Source: a virus. From it: a DNA stretch of 20,463 nt. The position numbers and the translations under genes were made by a program. Under the pieces are notes generated by a model. That model was not told the DNA's origin. It did not search any database and worked only from the letters and a program-made list of their open reading frames with translations. The DNA lies in IMG/VR virus record IMGVR_UViG_3300009320_000135, positions 1 through 20,463 of that record, one strand, 5' to 3'. Below are positions 6,130 through 13,138 of this stretch, one piece after another. The first letter of the stretch is position 1. Each line of letters begins with the position of its first letter.

Positions 6130-7773
6130 ATGAGTAGCACAAAGAAAATGCTTGCAAAGGGTAAGCAGTATGTCAAAGAGGTCTTTGGTGGGGTGGACAC
6201 CAAGCGATTTAGGAAACAAGTAAAGTTATCAGAAAACCTAATAAGAGGGTATGTAGATATGCTAATGAATGATCCTGAATTAGAGTGGTTTCCGCTTTAC
6301 ACAAAATCACACACGGAAGCAGAGTGTTTAGCAGAGCTTAAAGAGATATTTATAGATAGAGGGCTGGACACAGAGAGCATCCTAAAAGTCTATCAGCGAA
6401 TAGTAGCAGATCCATATACACAAATGATGACAAAATCTGTAAGAGCAAGTGGTGAATCTGAAAAAGCGGTTGGTAAGTACACGATATATTTAGTACAATC
6501 ACGCAACTTGTGTATATATGCAGGATACTGCGATAGCGTTGCTGTATGGGAAGGACTGACACAGCTTGGCATCAAATGGTACATGCCATCACAGGAAGCA
6601 CGAAACGCATACGACTCACTTGAGTTTGAAATGGATGTAGAATACTGGTTGAAAAAGCTCAATTTTTCGCATGGATCGAAACATATCCGTATGGAATACA
6701 ACGGCTGGTCAAACTGGGAAACTTGGAATCTTATGCTTTGGTTTGGTGACAATAAAGCCGGTATGCAGTCGGTGTATCGAACCTACAAAGGCACTACAAT
6801 AACAGCGGAAACCGCAAAAGCAATTATGTCTGAAATGTATCCAAGCGGTACACCTGATATGAAAGTCGGTCAAATGGGTGCGGTGGACTGGTCGGAAGTT
6901 GCAACGGCACTCAATGATGATATTGAAAGTGGATCGTACAACTTTGCAAGGCGTTCAGGAAACATGGTAAGAGCTGAAAGTATATTTACGGAAGAGGCGT
7001 ATGCTGAAATAGTAAGGGTGTTAGAGCAAAATGAGACGAGAATAATAAGAGCGAGATACCCCGCATCGGAAGCGAGTAATATACTATGTAATGAAAACGG
7101 GATTAACTATTCGGTTGCAAAGTGGGGTTTCACGAGGTGGATGGATAGTTACCGACTGGATGACGGCACGGAAGGGTTGCTGTATAACCCTAATAATTTT
7201 TCTACAGGCACTGACAAAGCAAAGCTATCAAAAGCACCCGCAAAGATACAGCTTGGTGGTCAATACCCTTACCATATATTCGAATTATCAGGGGATGTTC
7301 ATACATACGCAAGAGGTAATGCTAACGATTATAGTGAAGCAACGGCACGGAAACTGTACGAATCAGCGTTAGGTAAGAATATAACAAGGATAGAGCGTAA
7401 TTATGAAGAGTATGGTGCGGTAACTTATATAGTAACTACTAATACAGGGGGGCGTGTAGGTATTACTTTCGAGGGTACACCGAACATACCAAAGGTTGGT
7501 TATTCGAGATCCGGCAACGGTGTCAGAATGAGTTACAACGGTTGGTCAAACTGGGACACTTGGACTGTATCAATGTATTTGAGGGCTGACGAGCCAGTTT
7601 ACCGCTTCTACCTGCAGTTAATAAAGAACACGAGAATAGATAAGTACACCGCAAAAGGTATAGCTTTGGAATGTAAAAGTCATAGTAGTGACGGTTATAG
7701 TTGGGATAAAGTAAATATAGAGGCGGTAAACTGGAGTGAAATAGCAAGCATGATGATTGAAGATAAGGGTTAG
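6130..7773 (+). CDS. Accessory protein with duplicated NGWSNWxTW domain, unknown function
   Basis: 547 residues from ATG 6130, with AAAGGA seven bases upstream. The protein contains the same domain twice, at residues about 187-264 and 466-545. Each copy opens with RMxYNGWSNW(E/D)TW, has a middle 'TAK(A/G)I' segment and ends with A-V-(D/N)-WSE(V/I)A. This resembles an uncharacterised phage and plasmid family with an NGWxNYETWxxxLW signature. Between the copies is a stretch with TARKLYESALGKNITRIERN and VTYIVTTNTGGRVGITFEG. The N-terminal 180 residues are helical and unrecognised; GKQY near residue 12 recalls a GKQY in the 332-aa neighbour, a weak hint of kinship. There is no enzyme motif, membrane segment or signal peptide. 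It sits in the head gene cluster, just before the capsid protease, but looks unlike any structural protein. Confidence 0.75.
   Translation: MSSTKKMLAKGKQYVKEVFGGVDTKRFRKQVKLSENLIRGYVDMLMNDPELEWFPLYTKSHTEAECLAELKEIFIDRGLDTESILKVYQRIVADPYTQMMTKSVRASGESEKAVGKYTIYLVQSRNLCIYAGYCDSVAVWEGLTQLGIKWYMPSQEARNAYDSLEFEMDVEYWLKKLNFSHGSKHIRMEYNGWSNWETWNLMLWFGDNKAGMQSVYRTYKGTTITAETAKAIMSEMYPSGTPDMKVGQMGAVDWSEVATALNDDIESGSYNFARRSGNMVRAESIFTEEAYAEIVRVLEQNETRIIRARYPASEASNILCNENGINYSVAKWGFTRWMDSYRLDDGTEGLLYNPNNFSTGTDKAKLSKAPAKIQLGGQYPYHIFELSGDVHTYARGNANDYSEATARKLYESALGKNITRIERNYEEYGAVTYIVTTNTGGRVGITFEGTPNIPKVGYSRSGNGVRMSYNGWSNWDTWTVSMYLRADEPVYRFYLQLIKNTRIDKYTAKGIALECKSHSSDGYSWDKVNIEAVNWSEIASMMIEDKG
6697..6727 (+). 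repeat. 31-bp near-identical repeat, copy 1
   Basis: This stretch encodes YNGWSNWETW in the first domain copy of the 547-aa protein. It matches 7534-7564 at 29 of 31 bases, in the same orientation, 837 bases apart. The surrounding domain copies have diverged much more than this core. Confidence 0.85.
7534..7564 (+). repeat. 31-bp near-identical repeat, copy 2
   Basis: Second copy of the repeat at 6697-6727, encoding YNGWSNWDTW in the C-terminal domain. The two differences are a C/T at a synonymous site and an A/C that changes Glu to Asp. Homologous recombination between the copies would delete 837 bases in frame. Confidence 0.85.
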
Positions 7774-7784
7774 GAAAGGATAAC

Positions 7785-8816
7785 ATGGCAAGGTCAATAA
7801 TAAAAATAGCAGAAGCCGGTGACTTTGACGCTTCAACGGGGGCGGTAAGTATATCCGAAAACGACCTTGTAGGAATGGTCAACGGCTTCGAAGAGGCAAA
7901 AAGCAAGGGTGTTTTACCGGCACTTAAATACACTCATGCTCAAGGCAAAGACAGCATAGGAATCGGCAAGATAACCGATATATGGATCGAAGATGGTTGG
8001 TTAAAAGGTAGAGCTGACATACTTGACGATAAGTACACCGATCAGATAAACAGCGGTATCTTGGAAGCCGTGTCTTTAGAAGCTGATGTCGGTAAGACGG
8101 CATACGGTGAAACCGAATATCCATTTTTGCTTACAAGCGTTGCACTATTGCCGGCTGGTGAATTTCCGGCAATCGGTGGTGCTATGATAGAGTCGCTTAT
8201 TGCAAGCAAAAGCAAGGATAGTATTGTAGTCTATTTAGGTAAAAAAGACGATAAGGAAAAAGAGACAACCAAAACAGACACAAAAGAGGATGTCGAAAAG
8301 GTAAGTTTGACAGATGTTATGGAAGTGCTTATAAAGGTAGTTGACAATCAGAATCAGCTACTTGAATACATAGCATACAAAGACAAACCTGAAAAGATAG
8401 TCGAAAAGGACATAGAGAAAATAGAGGATGATGATCAGATAGAAGCGAAACGGTTACGGGTAAGGAATACAGACAGAATAGTTGCAAACTTGCGGGGTCA
8501 AGGCACGGGTCGAATGCGAATAAAGCAGTCTGAAAGTGATAAGTATAGACGGCTTTTGTCAACGCTTGACAACAAAGACGCTGATAATGTTGCACAATTC
8601 CTAATGAACGAATTACCGGTAATATATCCTGAAAGAGAGATCATGCACTCAAATAGCACTGCACGGAAAACCACAATGTCAGCACCGTGTGACGAGTTGG
8701 ATCAAAAGGTGCGGTTGCGAATGGACACAAAGCATGAAAGTTATGATGTAGCTACAAGCAAAGTGCTTGAAAGCGACATTGAATTAAGGGAACGATACAG
8801 AAAGGAAATGAGGTAG
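7785..8816 (+). CDS. Prohead protease/scaffold protein (Mu I-like)
   Basis: 343 residues from ATG 7785, behind a strong AGGAAAGGA-type site. Residues 1-135 resemble Mu gpI-like capsid proteases: ALKYTHAQGKDSIGIGKITD holds H51, followed by DGWLKGRADI and then GILEAVSLEADVG with S97, and a beta-strand segment FLLTSVALLPAGEFPAIGG. H51 and S97 are the likely catalytic pair, by analogy with this family. From about 145 the protein becomes highly charged and helical (KDDKEKETTKTD, DKPEKIVEKDIEKIEDDD), as expected of an internal scaffold, and the C-terminus (YPEREIMHS onwards) could contact the capsid. It would template prohead assembly and then degrade itself and the scaffold. Its place just before decoration and capsid genes supports this. 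Whether the protease is active is not proven. Confidence 0.8.
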   Translation: MARSIIKIAEAGDFDASTGAVSISENDLVGMVNGFEEAKSKGVLPALKYTHAQGKDSIGIGKITDIWIEDGWLKGRADILDDKYTDQINSGILEAVSLEADVGKTAYGETEYPFLLTSVALLPAGEFPAIGGAMIESLIASKSKDSIVVYLGKKDDKEKETTKTDTKEDVEKVSLTDVMEVLIKVVDNQNQLLEYIAYKDKPEKIVEKDIEKIEDDDQIEAKRLRVRNTDRIVANLRGQGTGRMRIKQSESDKYRRLLSTLDNKDADNVAQFLMNELPVIYPEREIMHSNSTARKTTMSAPCDELDQKVRLRMDTKHESYDVATSKVLESDIELRERYRKEMR

Positions 8817-8819
8817 AAC

Positions 8820-9212
8820 ATGGCAGATCTATCAATACCGGAAGGACATACTATAAGACTTGCGGGTCTGTATGCCGGTGAAGATATTACCAAATACCGC
8901 TTTGTAAGATGGACTTCCGCCGGAAGTACAACAATGGCAGATGACGGACACTTGGTAGGAATATCAGAAGATACAATAGACGATACAAAGTCAGTACCTG
9001 TATGTGTAGCAGGGGTAACATTTTTGGAAGTCAATGCGAACGGTGCGGATAACAACATAGCAGTAGGTGACTTTTTGACAGGTACTAACAACGGAATCGG
9101 TGTGCTTGCAGATACAGATTTGCAGGAGATCGGTGCAGTTGCACTTGACAGTGCTACGGCGGATGGCGTTCATATCCCTGTAGTTAAAATATCCGGAATT
9201 TACGGAGTATAG
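8820..9212 (+). CDS. Capsid decoration/cement protein (DUF2190-like)
   Basis: 130 residues, starting three bases after the protease/scaffold stop, with AGG in the site upstream. It is a small all-beta protein: an N-terminal strand region (EGHTIRLAGLYAGEDITKYRFVRW), GHLVGISEDT, then VAGVTFLEV, a glycine-bearing turn VGDFLTGTNNGIGVLAD, and a C-terminal EIGAVALDSATADGVHIPVVKI. The 'GD.L...NGIG......IGAVALDSATADGVHIPV' pattern is typical of DUF2190-type capsid cement proteins, which bind the outside of the expanded head and stabilise it. Its place between scaffold and major capsid genes is the classic one for a decoration protein. Confidence is good for role and fold, lower for exact family. Confidence 0.78.
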   Translation: MADLSIPEGHTIRLAGLYAGEDITKYRFVRWTSAGSTTMADDGHLVGISEDTIDDTKSVPVCVAGVTFLEVNANGADNNIAVGDFLTGTNNGIGVLADTDLQEIGAVALDSATADGVHIPVVKISGIYGV

Positions 9213-9226
9213 GAAAGGGGTAAACA

Positions 9227-10147
9227 ATGCCATCAGCATTAACACAAATGCAGATAACAAAAAATGTACTTCCTATATACTGGGGGTACGAATCTCAACG
9301 ATACATCAGTACAATGATTGCACCGAACACCGCAACAACAAAACAGTCAGGGTACATTATCAGTTTAGGTGACGCATACTTGAGACCGGTTAATGGAGAG
9401 GTTGCAAGCACTTCACCGGCTTCCGCAATCGATGACGAGTTTTCAACAACTGAATACAACCTGAAAAGATACCGCTGGTCTTACAAAATAGCAGACGAGG
9501 ATAAGGAAGAGTGGGAATTGCCGGTTGAAAGTGCACAACTTGCTATGAGAGCACTGACAGCACAATCCGCAGTCAACCGTGAAATGTTGCTTTCAGCATG
9601 GATGACAGATACAGACAACTTCACAAACAAAATAGACATCACAGCCGACAGCACTTCATGGGATGACGCAAGTGCAACGATTGACGAGGATATTTGGGAA
9701 CAAGAGGAAGCAGTCAGATCCGCAATCGGTGTTAGACCGAACACAATGGTTGTAACAGCCGACACATACCGTTATTTGAGAATTTGGGTGAAGAATTACC
9801 TTGAGAATTCCGGTAGAGTGAAAATGCCGACAGATAAGGACATTGCTGACTTTTTCGGTTTCGACAACTTCGTTGTAGCAACCGCAAGATATATCAGTAG
9901 TGCGAAAGGTGCAACCACTGCATATACCGATTGTTGGGGTAGTGAAGGTTGCTGGTTGCTGTATGTAAAGAGTTCACCAAAGGAAGAGCCGGCGTTTGCT
10001 TGCACGGTTACAGGTAAAAAGGATCTTGAATTCAAGACATACCGTGAAAATAATCCTGAAGCAGATGTTCACATACTAAAAGCTAATATGCAAGTTAAGA
10101 TACTCAACGAGACATCCGGTGCTTATTTGTATAATGTGCTTGCATAG
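9227..10147 (+). CDS. Major capsid protein (HK97 fold)
   Basis: 306 residues from ATG 9227, with a strong AGGAAAGGGG site. The sequence shows hallmarks of an HK97-like capsid subunit: an N-terminal segment leading to a long extended loop region (EFSTTEYNLKRYRWSYKIAD), a long helix with LAMRALTAQSAVNREMLLSAW, and in the axial domain RPNTMVVTADTYRYLRIW, followed by IADFFGFDNFVVATARYISS and WLLYVKSS. No long N-terminal delta domain is seen, in keeping with scaffolding being supplied by the preceding gene. It forms the icosahedral shell. A GC-rich hairpin lies 21 bases after the stop and may set it apart from the less-needed connector genes. Confidence 0.92.
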   Translation: MPSALTQMQITKNVLPIYWGYESQRYISTMIAPNTATTKQSGYIISLGDAYLRPVNGEVASTSPASAIDDEFSTTEYNLKRYRWSYKIADEDKEEWELPVESAQLAMRALTAQSAVNREMLLSAWMTDTDNFTNKIDITADSTSWDDASATIDEDIWEQEEAVRSAIGVRPNTMVVTADTYRYLRIWVKNYLENSGRVKMPTDKDIADFFGFDNFVVATARYISSAKGATTAYTDCWGSEGCWLLYVKSSPKEEPAFACTVTGKKDLEFKTYRENNPEADVHILKANMQVKILNETSGAYLYNVLA

Positions 10148-10167
10148 AGATAACTAAACACTAAACG

Positions 10168-10187
10168 GCGGGGGTGAATACCCCCGC
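10168..10187 (+). terminator. GC-rich hairpin after the major capsid gene
   Basis: GCGGGGGT (10168-10175) and ACCCCCGC (10180-10187) form a perfect 8-bp stem with a 4-base loop, GAAT, in the 53-base gap after the capsid stop. There is no T-run behind it; the ribosome binding site AAAGGA of the next gene starts three bases later. It is more likely a partial terminator, an mRNA-stabilising 3' end for the capsid message, or a translation-modulating structure than a full terminator. Confidence 0.6.
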
Positions 10188-10189
10188 TC

Positions 10190-10195
10190 AAAGGA
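10190..10195 (+). promoter_or_regulatory. Ribosome binding site deciding the start at 10201
   Basis: AAAGGA lies five bases before ATG 10201. It favours this start over the in-frame GTG at 10174, which falls inside the hairpin. Confidence 0.65.
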
Positions 10196-10200
10196 CGGTT

Positions 10201-10980
10201 ATGTTTTGTAGTTATAGTGAAGCTGTAAGTCAAGAGCCGGTACTATCTGAATTCGAATTGGATCAGGTAGTCACCGGACTTGGATATGCTTATAACGAAA
10301 TAAGTCAGGCGTTAGTGGTACATTATACGACACCCGTGCTGGGAAACAATCAGTGGACACTTGAAGTAGGAACGAATCCCGCAGGTGACGATACTTTCAC
10401 AGTTGACGATACTACCTATACTTTTGTTGACGAGGTGGAAACAGGTAACGATATTCTTATAGGAGACACAATAGCAGATACCGTAAAAGCAATAGCTTAT
10501 TCAATAAATGGGTGGAATACAACAACGGTCAACACAAAGGTAAGTGCAACCTACAGCGGAAGCACCGTCACACTTAAAAGCAGGTGTTTAGGAAACAGCA
10601 ACACTGACTACACGGTTGAAACAAGCGTGCCGACAAAGATAACGATAACACAATCCGCAACCGCAACGGCGTGGACTTATCCCGTTTTAACTGAATTGAA
10701 TATACGCTTATGTGCAATGCGAATGATTGAGGGTCAACCCCGTTCCGGTATCGGATCAGGGAGTGCTGACTATGGTACGAGACTTGACACCCGTGTCAAG
10801 AACAATCTCAAAGACATAGCAAAGGGAACGCTTATGATAGTATCTGACAGCGGTACTTTGCTTGAATATTGTGACGAGGCGTTACCAACTTCTAATACGG
10901 AAGGTATGCACCCGTTTGCGGATGAGAGCGATCCTACTAACTGGAAACACGACACCGATAAGGACTGGGATCGTGGATGA
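10201..10980 (+). CDS. Head-tail adaptor/connector with inserted beta domain
   Basis: 259 residues from ATG 10201. The N-terminal 45 (SEAVSQEPVLSEFELDQVVT) and the C-terminal part from about 160 (LTELNIRLCAMRMIEGQPR, then NNLKDIAKGTLMIVSD) are helical and look like the two halves of a small adaptor of the kind that follows the capsid gene and docks to the portal. Between them, at about 50-155, is a beta-rich segment with DDTFTVDDTTYTFVDEVETG, ILIGDTIADTVKAIAYSING and VTLKSRCLGNSNTDYTVETS. This resembles a recurrent phage structural module with a 'TYTF' strand and an 'IG.(T/A)...(T)(V/L)..(I/L)..IN' helix. The adaptor call rests on position and helix pattern. The insertion might decorate the neck. 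It overlaps the next gene by eight bases. Confidence 0.62.
   Translation: MFCSYSEAVSQEPVLSEFELDQVVTGLGYAYNEISQALVVHYTTPVLGNNQWTLEVGTNPAGDDTFTVDDTTYTFVDEVETGNDILIGDTIADTVKAIAYSINGWNTTTVNTKVSATYSGSTVTLKSRCLGNSNTDYTVETSVPTKITITQSATATAWTYPVLTELNIRLCAMRMIEGQPRSGIGSGSADYGTRLDTRVKNNLKDIAKGTLMIVSDSGTLLEYCDEALPTSNTEGMHPFADESDPTNWKHDTDKDWDRG
10960..10964 (+). promoter_or_regulatory. Ribosome binding site for the GTG start at 10973
   Basis: AAGGA lies eight bases before GTG 10973, inside the end of the adaptor gene. An ATG at 11009 with GAGG upstream is the alternative start. Confidence 0.45.
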
Positions 10981-11506
10981 GTACACCGCACTTAAAATAG
11001 AGGTCGAAATGAAACCGCACTATTCAGCGGTTGCAAAGTACCTATCGTCAGAAGTAAGAGGTAGGTATTTGAAAGCAGAACAAGCAACCGTGAATATTTT
11101 AGGAGTTACGGCACTTGCAAAGAGCCGTCAGGCGTTTGCAGAAGGTAAGCAATGGAAAGGTGTACAATGGGAAGCGAACACCGGTGACTGGGCGATGTTT
11201 AAGCGTTTCGAGCTTGGTCAAAATCCGGTACAGGTTGGTATCGTAAACGGTGCATTGTTGCGGTCTATATCGTTACAGCTTGATGATGACGGCACGGTGT
11301 GTCGAGTAGGATCACCGCTTGATTATGCAAAGACATTCACGGAAGGCGGGACATTCGCACCATACTGGGCACGATCACACCGTACTAAAAGGTGGCATGA
11401 ATTCGAGGGTGGAGTACAGCCGGCAAGACCGTTTTTTCCGGATATTGACTGGTTACATAGCTACATGGAAACAGTGTTTACCGAACAATGGAATAGTACA
11501 GCATGA
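10973..11506 (+). CDS. Tail completion / head-tail joining protein (Mu gpG or HK97 gp10-like)
   Basis: 177 residues from GTG 10973, or 165 from ATG 11009; extension further upstream in the frame would overlap the adaptor gene and look unlike coding sequence. The pattern is that of virion-morphogenesis/tail-completion proteins: N-terminal helix (YSAVAKYLSSEVRGRYLKAEQ), GKQWKGVQWEAN, GALLRSISLQLDDDG, VGSPLDYAKTFTEGGTF and near the end GVQPARPFFPDIDWL. 'G.L..S', 'YA....EGG' and 'ARPFF' are family marks. Such proteins attach the finished tail to the head or cap the tube. It follows the adaptor and overlaps the tail terminator candidate by an ATGA junction, as expected for a coupled connector operon. 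Confidence 0.75.
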   Translation: MDEYTALKIEVEMKPHYSAVAKYLSSEVRGRYLKAEQATVNILGVTALAKSRQAFAEGKQWKGVQWEANTGDWAMFKRFELGQNPVQVGIVNGALLRSISLQLDDDGTVCRVGSPLDYAKTFTEGGTFAPYWARSHRTKRWHEFEGGVQPARPFFPDIDWLHSYMETVFTEQWNSTA

Positions 11507-11931
11507 CAATTATAAACTACAGGCAATATGCAACGGCAATAGCAGAGCACATAGCAGATGGTTTAGATGATTATTATGTTACACAGAACCCGACATTTGT
11601 AATGAATAGACGGGAAGAGTCGCTTGGAATAAGTGTGCTTTTTAGTAGTTTCACCCGTGCAAATGCTGAAAGTGAAAGCGGTGGCAGTACACGGGATTGT
11701 AAGTATATTGTCACCATGATTTCAAGAAAAAAGAGTGAGTCAGAAGCTGACGCTGAAATAGACGAGGCGGTTGGTAAAATAGAACAATTACTCAATCCGT
11801 CAGGTCAAGGGACACCGGTGTATGGTGACACTGACATTGAAAGAGCTTATGTAGTGTCGGTTAGAAAAGTTGGTATCGGAATTGCAGATATGGAAGTAGG
11901 TATAAGGTTATGGAACGCAATGATTGGGTAA
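11503..11931 (+). CDS. Tail terminator-like protein
   Basis: 142 residues, starting at the ATGA overlap with the preceding gene. It has an N-terminal helix (YRQYATAIAEHIADGLDDYY), a beta strand region (SLGISVLFSSFTRA, DCKYIVTMISRKKSE), a second helix (ADAEIDEAVGKIEQLLN) and C-terminal strands (VYVVSVRKVGIGIADMEVGIRLW-like). This alpha-beta order and size fit gpU/TrP1-like tail terminators, which cap the tail tube and bind the head connectors. The assignment leans on position between the tail-completion protein and the tail tube; no diagnostic motif is visible. Its end overlaps the next small gene by 22 bases. Confidence 0.6.
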   Translation: MTIINYRQYATAIAEHIADGLDDYYVTQNPTFVMNRREESLGISVLFSSFTRANAESESGGSTRDCKYIVTMISRKKSESEADAEIDEAVGKIEQLLNPSGQGTPVYGDTDIERAYVVSVRKVGIGIADMEVGIRLWNAMIG

Positions 11932-12122
11932 AGGTCAAAAGCGTTGCTAATTGTGATCAGACTATTGAAACGGCTTGCGGGAAAATGGTATCGGTTACAA
12001 ACGGTGACGAGGTCGTAATTACTAAAGAACAATGGAAACATATTAAGAACGATAAGGGGTGGATAAAACCCCGCAAAAAGGTAGCTAAAAAGAAAACAAC
12101 CGAAGATAAGGGCGGTGAATAA
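11910..12122 (+). CDS. Small basic protein between tail terminator and tube (70 aa)
   Basis: 70 residues from ATG 11910, with AAGG upstream, overlapping the tail terminator candidate by 22 bases and the tube gene by one. The first 50 residues form a small beta-rich, aromatic domain (DWVKVKSVANCDQTIETACG, KMVSVTNGDEVVITKEQWKH). The tail is a lysine-rich low-complexity stretch (KPRKKVAKKKTTEDKGGE). Similar small proteins with a basic tail occur next to tube genes in other phages. I do not know a function. The very tight spacing on both sides argues that it is a genuine, coupled gene. Confidence 0.65.
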   Translation: MERNDWVKVKSVANCDQTIETACGKMVSVTNGDEVVITKEQWKHIKNDKGWIKPRKKVAKKKTTEDKGGE

Positions 12123-13138
12123 TGGGATTTATTTCAGGAAGGCAAACCGTAGTCTCGGTTGCTGTTAATGAGTTAAGCGGTGGTACTACTTACGGTAACG
12201 ATCCGGTCGAAGATTGGAATAGTATGCGAGTGAAGTCAGGCGGGTTTACCTGTACTGTAACCAACAAGAAAACAGAGGTTGACGAAATGAATGTCAACTT
12301 GCGGGATGTTGTAACCGGTGGCGTTAGCTATGGGTGGACACTCAATACTATCGGTTCGTACAATAACAGATACAACCTATTGAGACTTGCTCTTGGTGGT
12401 GGTATCACGGGTGCAGTACATGATAGTTGCTGGACTAACACTTATGCACTTTCAGATATGCCGTTGTTTGGTACAATCAGAGTGTATTATGGAGATCAAG
12501 CAAATGTTTCAGGTAGTAGAATAAAGGAAACGCTATCGAATGTTGCGGTTACAAGCTGGTCAAGTTCGATCAATGCAGAGGGTGTTATGGAGTGGAGTTT
12601 CGGCGGTGTAGCGACTGGTAGAGCTGTCGCTACCGACAATACAACCGTACCGTCAGTTTCTGAAACAGAGATTATCAAGTGGCAAGATTTTTGTGGTGCT
12701 AACGGCTTGCTTTCAGTTGGTGGTGAAGCCGATTTCAATATCAAGTCGCTTGGATGGGATGTTTCTCAATCTTTCGAAGAGTCTTTTGATATGGTGTCAG
12801 CAAACCATGCAAGCGTAACATCACTGATACGAAGTGGTCGAAGATCCATAACTTGGAAGTGTGAAATAGTAGAAAAGCGTACAGAACCGGAAGCCACTAT
12901 CGGTGACACTACTTCTGTATTTGAAAGCAATCAGTTTACCGCACATAATGAACAATCCGGTGTTGATGAGCGTTCTTTAGATGTTACTTTCGGTGACTCA
13001 TATCTAAACGACACTAATTACACACGGGGGTCTTGGAATAGATCGAGTAGAAGTTGTAGCTTCAAACCGGTGCATAGTGGAACAACCGCAATATTCGCAT
13101 TAGTCTTAACCAACGATAATGAAGATAATGTTGAATAA
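12122..13138 (+). CDS. Major tail tube protein
   Basis: 338 residues, starting at a TAATG junction with the previous gene. It is almost entirely beta-structure, rich in Ser, Thr, Gly and Asn, with an N-terminal GFISGRQTVVSVAVNELSGG, then FTCTVTNKKTEVDEMNVNL and LRLALGGGITG, and later strands IKETLSNVAVTSWSSSINAE and MEWSFGGVATG typical of tube subunits. Repeats of strand-rich units in the second half (SRSCSFKPVHSGTTAIFALV) may be an outer decoration domain, which would explain a length well above the 150-200 residues of a bare tube fold. Hexameric rings of it would build the non-contractile tail. The absence of a sheath gene before it and the chaperone and tape measure after it support the call. 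Confidence 0.8.
   Translation: MGFISGRQTVVSVAVNELSGGTTYGNDPVEDWNSMRVKSGGFTCTVTNKKTEVDEMNVNLRDVVTGGVSYGWTLNTIGSYNNRYNLLRLALGGGITGAVHDSCWTNTYALSDMPLFGTIRVYYGDQANVSGSRIKETLSNVAVTSWSSSINAEGVMEWSFGGVATGRAVATDNTTVPSVSETEIIKWQDFCGANGLLSVGGEADFNIKSLGWDVSQSFEESFDMVSANHASVTSLIRSGRRSITWKCEIVEKRTEPEATIGDTTSVFESNQFTAHNEQSGVDERSLDVTFGDSYLNDTNYTRGSWNRSSRSCSFKPVHSGTTAIFALVLTNDNEDNVE

Noticed and set aside
7091-7372. + strand frame inside the 547-aa gene
   Set aside because: Fully contained in a confident gene in another frame, with no start signal and no recognisable pattern.
10862-10972. Longer N-terminus for the tail completion protein
   Set aside because: The added residues are basic, unlike the family, and overlap the adaptor gene by more than 100 bases; the GTG at 10973 has AAGGA at a proper distance.
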